Below are positions 35,548 through 45,838 of a stretch of DNA of 64,000 nucleotides, in pieces (the stretch's first letter is position 1; every line of letters begins with the position of its first letter). The position numbers and the translations under genes were made by a program. This DNA comes from Thamnidium elegans (Eukaryota > Mucoromycota > Mucoromycetes > Mucorales > Mucoraceae), in contig JAIXMG010000009.1 in the NCBI GenBank assembly GCA_025201345.1, forward strand, positions 682,001 to 746,000, written 5' to 3'. The notes under the pieces are model-generated. The model was not told where the DNA came from. It did not search any database and worked only from the letters and a program-made list of their open reading frames with translations.

Positions 35548-36800
35548 AAAATAAAATAATCGATGAGTTCATCGATTATAAAACATAACAAACGTTAGGT
35601 ATCAAGTGTAATGATCAATCACAATAGTTTGACCACTGTTGCAAAAGAAATTATCGAGATTGATTTTTACAATTAAAATAAGAAATAAACGTTATTAGAC
35701 TTTTAATCTTATTTGATAGTGGTTATCAAAGGTTTAAGTTTAACAGAAAAGATCGCAAAAAAAAAAAGAAGACGTCTTAAGAGAAAGGTAATGTCTACCC
35801 TAATTTACATTAGATTAGAATGCTACTTTAATATTTTTGTCTTTTTTAATAATCTATTCGCAATATTATTAATAAAGCTTATTGTAAACCATCATATTTT
35901 GATACTGAAAATATTTGACAGTTATGATTACGTAGTGCATACAAGGAAAATAGACTTCTTTCAAGCTTAAAAATAGGGAGTAATTATAAATAATGGTGTT
36001 GAAATGCGCTTTATATTCGCCAGTGAAAATTGAATCCCCTCCTTTAGAAAGAAACAAGTATGAAAATAGTGACCCTACCTAGGCTTTTTATACGACTTGA
36101 CACTCATTTTATGTAACTTTTATCGGCAGGTATCGAAAACAGACATTATGGTATATGTAAAATCGCTTTTAATTTTTGTCTCTTTTTAAATAAATACACC
36201 TGTTTTTAAACTCAAATAAGAAAATCGCTCGCATAAGAAATCATTGTTTATTTTAGAAGGTACACAATGTCAGATCTTACTGCCATTTTTTAGTGTCTAT
36301 ATTTGTTAACGCAAATTTTTCTATAAACCATTTTTACTTAAGTATTCTCCTTACTGCGACAGTCTGATTTTTTTTTTGTAACGTCATCAAAGCACATGGC
36401 TGCTGCAGTAAGCACAGGTTCCTTTAAAAAAAAAATGAGGGTTTTTTTCTTCTCTTTTTTCTTCTTCATCAACTTTATCTGCTTGCACTTTTTTTTTTTT
36501 TACCGTTTCTTATCCGGAGGCTTTATGTTATTCATAAAGACGGGTTAGGTTAGTACCAAAAGGAAGGCCTATTTTATGATTACGGTGGAATATTGGAAAT
36601 GCATCTAGTTGAGGAACATTGCATTCGTGTAATCATCTATTTGACTTTGGAGGTAGAGTTGAGTCGATGAGGAGGAGTCGAATTGACTCCTTTTGTTCCA
36701 ATAATTTGGGAAGAAGAGGTTTTCCGACTTCTTCAGGGACAGCGTACTAGTTTTATTTTCGTATTGATGCCGATATCAAGATCCCTCCCCTTCTTCTTTT

Positions 36801-36915
36801 CTTTTTTATGGGTTCGAATGATGATCCCCCCGCTGGGCTGTGGTCGCCGATGAATTGGCATTATGGGTGATAGTACAACTAATTAATTGTTTTGACGAAC
36901 CCATAAGAAAAAAAA
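36801..36915. mobile_element. MITE-like 115-bp inverted-repeat element
   Basis: TATGGGTTCG at 36807-36816 is matched by CGAACCCATA at 36896-36905. Pyrimidine-rich sequence lies outside the left arm and purine-rich sequence outside the right, extending the complementarity (CTTTTTTATGGGTTCG against CGAACCCATAAGAAAAAAAA). The interior is not coding. Confidence 0.4.
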
Positions 36916-37113
36916 AGCCCTTTTGATATATGCAAGCTATATCTACATACATCTCTCTACATCTTTTAGTAAGTATTCCCTTCTCCGGAAAGAGTGATGA
37001 TCCGTATGAAAAGTTGATGTTATCTCCGCTAAACTATAGTCATGTTTCTTAAAAAAAGTTCATGGGGTAGGAATAGTTTATGGGCGATAGTATACATATT
37101 TGTGGCTCTGACT

Positions 37114-37149
37114 TTCCTTTTTTTTTCTTTTTCTTTTTCTTTTTCTTTT

Positions 37150-37192
<43 letters not shown>
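37114..37192 (+). repeat. T5C microsatellite leading into a poly-T tract of about 40 nt
   Basis: Several TTTTTC units are followed by an uninterrupted T run to 37192. Such a tract is prone to slippage and assembly error. Confidence 0.85.
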
Positions 37193-37195
<3 letters not shown>

Positions 37196-37722
37196 TTACA
37201 AAAAATAAAATATTCTACTCATAATAATAAATAAATGAATAATCTTTTTTGCAACTGATCACTTTTTGTATCTTTTTCTTTTTATTCTCTTTTTTGAAGT
37301 CATTGCTATTACATGGCTTGGATCCCGCAATGTATTATACTTGGCTGAAATCCCATTGGCTTTCAATGTTAAATCCTTCTTCCTAATGCGCTTTTAAAAT
37401 AACGTATTAAAGAAAAACGATATACCATAAAGGTTAAACGAAGCACAGTAGTTTTTTTTTAATGAAAATGCGCACTGATACTGTTCGAAAATGTCTTACT
37501 ACTTAATGTTTTCTTCTTTCCCTCACGTTTTTTATCTTTTTGCATAAATTTTTCATTGAATATGGGCCGTTAATTAGATTAGAGAGACCATTTTTCTTGA
37601 GAATCTTATCATTTGAGGGAAAGAGAATAGTGCCAACCATATCAACTACATAGAGTCCGTTGGCAACCAGACACAACGTATAAACTCAACACTCTAACCC
37701 CATAATGATAATAAACGGTATA

Positions 37723-38374
37723 TTAAATATCCTTCACAAGCGCATTCGGCCCAGACTTGCTGGCAAGAACGGTTTTGAGCTTATCCTTGTAATATTTTGA
37801 GCTATACACTCTTCGCCTGAATTCACCAGATCCGACATTTGCGATAATCTCCATAGAGCAGCAGATTAAAACCCCCAGGCCCATTCTTAATGACATACCC
37901 TTATTTTGACCGGCGGAAATAAATATTATTTCGACAAGTTGGGACCATACTTTTACCGAGTAATACGTCTCTGTAAATGAAGAATGGTTAGGACTAAAGG
38001 TATAAGACGGGTACATACATGCGCAGCTTTAAGACTAAAGTGTAAGTACCTTCTGTGATATCCAGTTCATCATTTCTTTCCTATAAACTTGCGTTTTCTT
38101 TGGGACCGTCGAGTTAATGCCTTTAAATCGTATGGCTGCGTGTGAAGCAGCTCAGAATCGAGTACCATGTAGTCCGAAAGCTCTTCGTTTATACCTATTA
38201 AGACACCACTGACATCCACAAAAGGAAGAACCACCAAAGAGTATCAAGAATAGATAACAATTGTAGTCTTTAGAAAATACCTCGAATTGGATCAAGAAAC
38301 GCAGTGAATGCTTTTAGGAAAGATTGATGGGTTATTTCGCTAATAAATGCTGAAATTTCTGCTTCGGGTGGCAT
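37723..38374 (-). pseudogene. Decayed three-exon gene of unknown family
   Basis: Exon A (38374-38281) reads MPPEAEISAFISEITHQSFL and on to DPIRG. Exon B reads GVLIGINEELSDYMVLDSEL, then HTQPYDLKALTRRSQRKRK. After a one-base frame shift comes ERNDELDITE, and a GTACTT...TTACAG intron joins this to TYYSVKVWSQLVEIIFISAG and on to the stop at 37723. There is one extra base at the exon A/B junction and another after RKRK, so at least two lesions. The reading is strongly protein-like but I cannot name the family; it looks like a multi-copy lineage-specific gene. Confidence 0.5.
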
Positions 38375-38896
38375 TAGTGTTTAAAGAAGAAACTCGTCTG
38401 ATATACTTTTTATTCTATCTTCGTCAAATAGACCAATTTCTTCTAATGGTGATGATTTTGGTCTTATACTTTTTACTGACAGGATAAGCGTATTTTCGCG
38501 GTTTTATAATGTTTGTTTTAACGCATTTGAAACACCACGTTTTCAAGAGTGCTATTGTCATCGGCCGATTAAAGATTAGGTCAACCTCTCTTCCCTTATA
38601 TTTATAGTATATTTATCAATAAAAAATGCCGGCATTCATTTTTAATGAGTAGTTTACGTGCAAGTTTTTTTTTATGCATATCATCTTTTTCTTGTTTGAA
38701 GCATTTTTTTACAGTCGATAATGATTACAAATGCGTTAAGGATAGCGTTTTTTTTTTTTAACTTTTGAGCTTCAATGCGTCATCTTTGTTCTTTATCCAT
38801 TAATTATATATATATAAATCTATCGAAATAATTGTAAACAGGAGAAGAAGTTAAATACTTTTTTTTTTAGAAAAGAACATAGCAAAAAAAAAAAGA

Positions 38897-39023
38897 AAGA
38901 TTAACGTCACCGTGTAATCCTGATGCACTGTATCTGTACAGCTGCTCTGGTCTAGATCCCTGTTCAGCATATGCGGTAGGCATTTTCCTGATATTGGAAG
39001 CAGCATTAACGTCTCTGTTCCAA
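38897..39023 (-). pseudogene. Second Fanzor/TnpB relic: RuvC-III end only
   Basis: On the minus strand the sequence reads WNRDVNAASNIRKMPTAYAE and continues QGSRPEQLYRYSASGLHGDV. The string RDVNAASNI is the RuvC-III/C-terminal signature of TnpB and Fanzor proteins (general form D-R-D-x-N-A-A-x-N-I); the conserved Asp codon is at 39011-39013. An in-frame stop lies three codons upstream, and no intact zinc ribbon is seen beyond it. It is a different subtype from the 25.7-29.6 kb copy, whose motif is GRDAVSATAI. Confidence 0.6.
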
Positions 39024-40409
39024 TATTAAGAAAATATGATGGTAGGTATAAACGTATTTTTAAACCAAAAGGTTATATCACGTACTAATGCGCCGGCGTT
39101 ATTCCCAGCTTGACATTGATGGTACGGCTTCAAAGGATAAATATCGCCGAAATAAGTTCTATTGGACAAAGTTAAAATTACAAATTATAATATATATACT
39201 GTTAATCGATTGCTTTTACATTGTAGGCCCTATAATCTGGTATCAAAAGAGTGGAAATTTACTCTTTCGATTAAAAAACGAGTTGTCAGGTTCTTCAGGT
39301 ACAGGGTTGGGAGCGAGAGGATTATCATCAGGGTCCATTCTTCGTCTTCTGCGATCACTTCCACTTAGAGTCCTTTTTATTTTCACTAAAAATATATATA
39401 CAAGCAGTGCCAGCATACTTATATTATAGGGTATTATGAAGCCCACAAGTCATAATTGAAATAATAAGTTTTTTTTAAAAAGAAAAAGAAAAGGAGGAGA
39501 ATATTTATATACGCACTATTTTATTACTATTTAGAGATTTTTTGATCATAAGCTGGGTTAATGACAGCTTATTTTCGCCAAGATAAATACTACTGCCTTT
39601 TATTTTATAGAAATACATTGTTCTAATAATCAAGACCGTTGCTGAAAAGAAAAAGGCATAGGTGCCATGTATCACATAAAAAACTTTATAATTTATATAT
39701 TTATAATCTTGATAACGTATCTATTCTTATTTATAATAAATTAATCTTACAATAGGCTACTTCTATTAAAAGCCTGTTAAAATTCTTGCTTTGCTTGATG
39801 CTAGTAATGTCCTATGGTCTTTGGTAGCAACTAATGTGGCTATGTTTTCAAGCTGATACTATCCTTTGGTTATTTTTTCCTTTTATAGCCACTCCTTAAT
39901 TTTTTCTTCATGAAAGGGGGGTTTTTTTTAAGGTGGCAAGAGGTCCTTACTGATGTCAAGGCTTGGTACGAACACAGCTCATTTATCTACGCAAGAATGC
40001 CGCCTACTCTTATTCTGATATGGCCCCTTTATTCTAGCACGTGGTTCCCGTTAAAAATAGTGTTTGAGTTTAGTAAGGGTAAATTATCTAAATATAAATA
40101 TTATGTAGCTCAAGATCCATCATATTTAGTATAAATCAATCTTACATTTACTTTTTACTCTCTTAGAGCAATACATCATGATAGTTTACTCATTGAAACC
40201 GTTCCTCCAGTGTCCAGCGGGTAATAACTCTGATTAATTGGCATGTAGTACAACATTTATTTATTAGCTTTGGAACAGACTTAACGAGGAAACTTAGAAA
40301 AGCTTCATTAGCGTGAAATATTCATCTTTGGGCTCGTTAGTTGCGTAAAATCAATAAGCAGAGTAAGCACTTTGAAAAAAAGATGCCGTTTTTTTTTTTT
40401 AACTTATAG

Positions 40410-40665
40410 TGACCAATTCCAAAAACCTATTGATTTAAACAATCCAATAACAATTGCTGAACTTCATCAAAAGTATCCAATTGTCGAATGGATCAAGCTT
40501 ATTCGCCGTTTTATCCCAGAAGACGCCCCACTTCCTAGCAACGCTATTGTCATTGCTCCGAAGTTTATACAAGGCTTAACAGACTGGTTAGTAAACAGCG
40601 CAAGTCGTGATGATGGTGTTACAATTGAAAATATGCGTGAATTCTTTATTATCAAGACCATTTTC
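40410..40665 (+). pseudogene. Isolated exon of an M13 (neprilysin/endothelin-converting enzyme) peptidase
   Basis: The open exon is bounded by an acceptor (TTATAG at 40404-40409) and a donor (GTACGT at 40666). It reads PIDLNNPITIAELHQKYPIV, then EWIKLIRRFIPEDAP and KFIQGLTDWLV. The order 'NP-TIAEL--KYP-I-W---I---P' followed by a 'P-F---L--WL' element matches the N-terminal M13 domain. The HExxH metalloprotease part is absent from the neighbourhood, so this is a fragment. Confidence 0.5.
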
Positions 40666-40965
40666 GTACGTTATTTTATAGTTATTATATATATACGGTA
40701 AGTTACATAGTATAATGTATATTTGGTAAACATGCACTCATAAAATAACTATGTAGGTCTAAATGCCTCTGGAAAAGAAATAGCCGGAACCTTCGTGCTC
40801 CCTTTATCCCCCTTTCGTTTTCCCTATTACATTCAATCATCTACTTCCCCTCAAATAAGAAAAATACCTGAGTTTTATAGCCCAAGTTCTCGCGCAAAAA
40901 GAACGAAGTGTAAGAAAGAGGGTTGCTATAAATTAAAAGTATTGTTGTTTACTTATATTCCACAG

Positions 40966-41057
40966 AGAGCGAAAAAAATGATGAAAGACGTATAACTTAT
41001 GAAGATTTTGAGTTTGAAGATTCTGATGACGACTTTCAACCTATACCCCGTAACTAA
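40966..41057 (+). pseudogene. Orphan acidic C-terminal exon
   Basis: After an acceptor (TTCCACAG) the frame reads SEKNDERRITYEDFEFEDSD, then DDFQPIPRN and TAA. Upstream, near 40890-40940, RAKRTKCKKEGCYKLKV could be an earlier piece. No family recognised. Confidence 0.3.
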
Positions 41058-42288
41058 AATGTCTGAAGGTTCCGAAGGAAAAACTGAAATTATTTTTAGC
41101 TGACATTGGCTATATAGATAAACCCAACCGCGACTTGTACCGTAACATAACTGTAAATATTTCTAGTGGTACGACTGAATTCCTTCCTCGTTCTCTTATC
41201 TATATCAGACAAAGCAGTAACAAATTTTGACAGCTCTTGGGTCATTATTTTGTCATGAAAACTCCCGCAAGAATTTTTTTTTCTTTATGCTTTCGCCACC
41301 AAATTTCTTCTTACATTTTTTTCGCCCATTTTTCGGGAAAAAAAAAAAGTATAAAGAACGAAACCTGTTAAGAACTTTCTTGTTTTATTTCGCTCGTTTT
41401 GCGGAAAAAGAAGAGCGTAAAGAAATAAACTTATTTATCCCTATTGTTTGTCTCCTGATTTTTTTTATAGTTACCTACTTAGAAAATGAATTGCCGCATT
41501 GGAAAACGAAAGAAAGGATGATAAATGAAAAAAAAAAAGGATGGCCTTATTTATTTAAACTTTTGTTTTTTTCCAGCTGAAGGAAAAAAAATGATTCAGT
41601 CATATAAACAACGGAGGTAGTTTCCATCGTAGTGATAGATAATCACATGTTTCCATGGAAATTATATTTAGAAGCTTGATCAGAAATTTTTTATCTTTTT
41701 AACTTGTGTGCAAAGCACTCGGGTAAAAATCGAAATACTTCTGCTTATCGATTTCCAATCATTTGTGTATAAACAAAAACGACCTCGAGGAAAACATGCT
41801 TTTCATTCGTTTTTTTTCTCAAACAAGTGTTACCTACATCCCAAGTAATACTTTTTCACTTGTTTGTAAGGAAATAAACTAATCTGTATCTATACTGATT
41901 TACTCGTACCAATTTTTACTAATGATATTATAAAAATCTTTTGTTTACATAAACATTTATAGAAGTAACTAATTAATTGAACCTCTTGGAACAAGTACTT
42001 TTCAGAGGTGTATTTTTTTCACTTGAACTCTTTTTTTAAGCCGCCTCACTCTTTTTTTAAGCTGTACCGTAATTTTAGGTTTTCTGCTGACGTCATCTTA
42101 TCTGGTGAGGAAAATAAGTGGGTTCAGAGGGGACGTATAAAATATTGTGCGGCGTTTTAATACAGAAGGGGTTGGAGAAAAGATTGGGAGGGGTAAACTG
42201 GGGCCATATTGTTTATTCCCTTCATAAATATAATTTATACATTAATCTTGAATAAATCAACACCCCCTTCTCTATAATTATATAAAAA

Positions 42289-43258
42289 ATGAATTCTATG
42301 CGCTCTCTCATTCGCCAGGCCGCTAAGCCTATGGCTAGAAATGCCTTTGCTAAGCGTACTATTTCTTCTTCTCCTGCTTCTCTCTCTGACGCCCTCTTTG
42401 TGGTAAGATTTGACTTTTTATTAAAACATGACAACAATTTTTTTTTAATGTGGTTCTAATCAAAAAAGTTTATTTTCATTATTCAACCCAACCCAATATA
42501 AATTAATTCTACAACAACAACAACAACAAAAAAAAAAACAGCATCGTGATACAGCCGATAACAATGCCAACCTTCCTTTTGAATTCAATGCTGATAACCA
42601 AAAGCGTATTGAAGAGATTTTAAAGAAATATCCTGTACAATATAAGAAGGGTGCCATCATGCCTCTTTTAGATTTAGGTCAAAGACAAAATGGATTCACC
42701 TCCATCTCTGTTATGAATGAAGTTGCTCGTTTATTGGAGGTTCCTCCTATGCGTGTTTATGAAGTTGCTACTTTCTATACCATGTATAATCGTCAACCTG
42801 TTGGTAAATACTTTTTGCAACTCTGTACAACAACTCCTTGTCAATTAGGTGGTTGTGGTTCTACAAAGATTTTGAATACTATCAAGGAAAACCTTGGTAT
42901 TCAAGTTGGCGAGACAACAAAGGATGGTAAATTTACTTTAGTTGAAGTTGAGTGTGCTGGTGCCTGTGTTAATGCTCCTGTCATGGCCATTAATGATGAT
43001 TACTATGTAAGTTTTTTTTTAAAAAAAAATATAGGATCGAAAAAATGAAAATGATTTTTTAAACGTTGTAATTGTATATAATAGGAGGATTTGACACCAG
43101 AGACAACTGGTAAGCTTTTGGACAATTTGAAGGCCGATAAGTCCATTACACCTGGTCCTCAATCTGGACGTCATACTTGTGAATACGCTCCTGGTAAATA
43201 CACTACTTTGAACGATGAACCTTATGGTCCTGGTTTCAGAGTTCGTGCTGATTTGTAA
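42289..43258 (+). CDS. NDUFV2: NADH:ubiquinone oxidoreductase 24-kDa subunit (complex I, NDUFV2/NuoE)
   Basis: Three exons (42289-42402, 42542-43006, 43085-43258) give 250 residues. The first 38 codons form a mitochondrial presequence rich in Arg, Ser and Ala ([20 protein letters not shown]). The thioredoxin-like core holds the four ligands of the [2Fe-2S] cluster N1a: CTTTPC in [15 protein letters not shown] and CAGAC in [15 protein letters not shown]. The conserved [12 protein letters not shown] is present. It works in the NADH-dehydrogenase arm of complex I in the mitochondrial matrix. Length and motifs match the family. Its 3' end faces the GT62 gene about 110 bp away. Confidence 0.98.
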
Positions 43259-43370
43259 ATGGAATAAACAAAAACCAAAAAAAAAAAAACAAGCTGTTTT
43301 TTTTATACATGAGAAGAAGAAGCAAAAAATAGAATAAAAAAAAATGGGAAATACTACATGATTTAATATT

Positions 43371-44474
43371 TTAAAAGTGATAGATGGTATAAGCTGGGAT
43401 TCCATAAACAGAGAAACCCATAGATTTGGCAATCTTTGCGAAACCTTCAGTATCTAGTTCATGCTGATATACAAATGGTGGAAACACTGCACCTTCTCTA
43501 TGGACTGTTGCTTTTACCATAGTGAATGTTGCACCTACTCCGTCTAAAGGCACTTTGTCATAATTTGTAACAGTTGTCATATCAACAAGCTAATATATTA
43601 TAGTAAAAAAATGAGTATATAATTGCGCATACACATATATATCATATATTAAATAATTACTAATTTACGTCCAATTATTGATGTCTCATCTTAATAAGAT
43701 ATACTAATTAGCTTATACTGTCTTCTAAAATATATTTGTAAACATACCTTTCAATAATACTTGGTTGAGAGGAACCTTTTGTTGATATCTTAATGATTGA
43801 TCTGATTCCTGCCAATTATTCATATCATAGCCTTGTACTATCCCATCCTCTCTTTTCTTTAAACAATTCGGTACAATAATATCGACATCCATAGACATTA
43901 AATCTTTAAAAATATTCTTTGGGTAAGAATATAGTTTAACGTCAACCCAAACAACCCAATTGTGATACTCTTTTAAAGTTGTCGATAATAAAAAGTTTTT
44001 AGCTTTAGCCAATGTCAATCTTTTACTTTCTAAATCTACAATTGTATCCAAGCCAAAGTCCTTTTGATATACATCAATACTATGAAATTGATTACGCCAC
44101 CTGTTTTGTAATCTATTAACATGTTGATAGGCCGTAGTTAATGTTGTATCGGTTGAATCGGATACAAGTAAACCAATAGAAATAAGCTTATTTGCGTAAC
44201 TTGACTTATCTAATAGTTTAAAGTAATTTTCTAGGTACATTTCATCATTTTGAAGGTGTGTTAATACTAGAATGTGTTGTAAAGAGTCTCTATGATTCAA
44301 ATTAATGTAATTGTGTGTTCTTAGCAGTTTTGTATGATTTGTGGTCCGCGTTTGAACAGCATGATAATGTAATGGCTGTGTTAATCTATAAATATACAAA
44401 ATCCAAACAAATAATAACATGCCCATGATAAAAAGGCGTTGCTTTCCTCTAAATGTAGATATTGATGACACCAT
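43371..44474 (-). CDS. GT62-family alpha-mannosyltransferase (Anp1/Mnn9/Van1-like)
   Basis: Three exons: 44474-43748, 43689-43661 (a 29-nt microexon) and 43589-43371, giving 324 residues. The microexon was found because the outer exons do not join in frame; inserting it yields LLKDETSIIGRKLLVDMTTV. A type II signal anchor (LFIMGMLLFVWILYIYRL) follows a short cytoplasmic tail. GT62 motifs include NWVVWVDVKLYSYPKNIFKD, DVDIIVPNC and LDGVGATFTMVKATVHREGA, then ELDTEGFAKIAKSMGFSVYG. Such enzymes extend alpha-1,6-mannan in the Golgi. The usual metal-binding DxD is replaced by DVK in WVDVK; GT62 proteins commonly have WxDAD here, which is worth checking. An upstream in-frame Met exists at 44705 but would place the anchor too far inside. 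Confidence 0.88.
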
Positions 44475-44777
44475 AATGTTACTAGTTATAACGACAACAG
44501 TTACTAGGACGACAACAACAAAAGAAAGGGGGAACCCTAAAAGAAAAGAAAAAGTTTTTTTTTTTGTATTTTTTATATACTTAAAAATAGATTGAGACAA
44601 AAAAAGGTTCCAGCCTAATTCAAGATGTACCTTATTTTTATATGTATAAAAAAACAACAACAACAACAACAAAAGGATCGTCCAATTGGATGCACAACGT
44701 ATCACAAAAAAAAATAAAACTATCCTTTTTTCGATATATATTACTATTAAGGGGGGGGGGGGAAATAAAGCTTTATT

Positions 44778-45445
44778 TTAAATCATTTTCGTTGTCGCTG
44801 TCGATATCATATTATTACCATTCCTTTGTGTTGATTGTTGAATTGGTAAATGAGATATTTGTTGATGCTGTTGTACTAGCATTGGATTGTTTGTATTTAT
44901 ATGACAGTCTTTATGTACCATTAATAAACTTCTCAAGCTTAAAACTTCGTCTCTCATTACATTAGCTTGTAATTGTAATTGTTCGTTATCATTTGCTAAA
45001 TATTCAACTCGTTCTTGTAAACTATTTAACCATTGCTTCTTTCTTTGTCTACATTTTAACGCAGCTATGTTATTATGTTTGTTACGTTAGTAAATAAAAT
45101 GAGATGTCAAAGAAACAGTTATTTACCTTGTCTATTTCTCTCCAAGAAATTTTTACGCTTTTCGTCCGTATTATCTTCACTTTCATTATTATCTACTGAA
45201 GCTTTTCTTTTCAAGTTCGTACGACGACGAGATGTTGCGCTATAGTCATCCTCCTCTGTACTACTGCTCATAGAGTCAGTTCGAATACTGTTGTATGAGT
45301 TAGAGTCTATTAAAGAACGTCGCTTTAAAGTTGTTGGTTGTATGGTATCATTTGTTAGACTAGTATTACTATCATTATTTGTAGTGTTATTGTTAAAAAA
45401 ATTATGTGTTGAATACATGGATTGTTGAATATCTGTCCAAATCAT
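44778..45445 (-). CDS. bZIP transcription factor (ATF/CREB type, Atf1-like)
   Basis: Two exons (45445-45127, 45064-44778) give 201 residues. The intron interrupts the basic region, and splicing restores FLERNRQAALKCRQRKKQWL, where N-x-x-A-A-x-x-C-R is the DNA-contacting signature. A leucine-zipper heptad follows (LQERVEYLANDNEQLQLQAN, then VLSLKSLLMVH). The N-terminal half is Asn/Ser/Thr-rich with possible phosphorylation sites, and the C-terminus has a short Gln/His-rich stretch. The basic region resembles stress-responsive Atf1/Atf21 proteins that act at CRE-type sites. Target genes cannot be inferred. A 12-base G run lies about 15 bp beyond the stop. Confidence 0.93.
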
Positions 45446-45802
45446 TAGATAAGGTTAATGAAGAAAAATAAAAAGATGAAAAAGGGTTAAAATAAAAAAT
45501 ACTAGTTTTAAGTATATAAGAGCATCGGAATACGGAATCACAATCGGATATGTGATCGGTTCATATGAAACGCACATATAAATCAGAAAACAAGATAAAA
45601 GGAGAAACACAGGATTTAGTCATAATGCCAGTAGATTTACCGCACAAAACATAAATAATTATCTTGATTTATTTAAGGGATATATCATCATATCCATATA
45701 TATATATGTATGCGATAACATAAATGTAATCATATCTGGGCGTTAAAACAGTAAACACAAGGTAAACTTTTTATGATTACGTGAATCTGGAGCTTACAAG
45801 CA

Positions 45803-45838
<36 letters not shown>

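Larger units (their letters stand above)
29610..42288. other. Repeat- and relic-rich island without a conserved intact gene
   Basis: About 12.7 kb between the Fanzor gene and NDUFV2. It contains inverted-repeat elements, a second Fanzor fragment, exon relics of an M13 peptidase and unknown proteins, and long homopolymer tracts; these are listed separately. The only intact frame above 100 codons that looks non-random is 35158-35547 (-). Stretches 31450-33290, 33550-34880, 35560-36800, 39100-40400 and 41060-42230 showed nothing further I can support. A minus-strand frame at 32011-32214 reads protein-like (SVDKPVLTLQAIKDDHISRE) but is unplaced. Confidence 0.6.

Noticed and set aside
37114..37192. 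Possible CRISPR-like or tandem array
   Set aside because: It is a simple T5C microsatellite and homopolymer. No direct repeats with unique spacers exist in the window.
41227..41580. 117-codon plus-strand frame
   Set aside because: Composed of Phe/Lys runs from T- and A-rich DNA; no recognisable motif.
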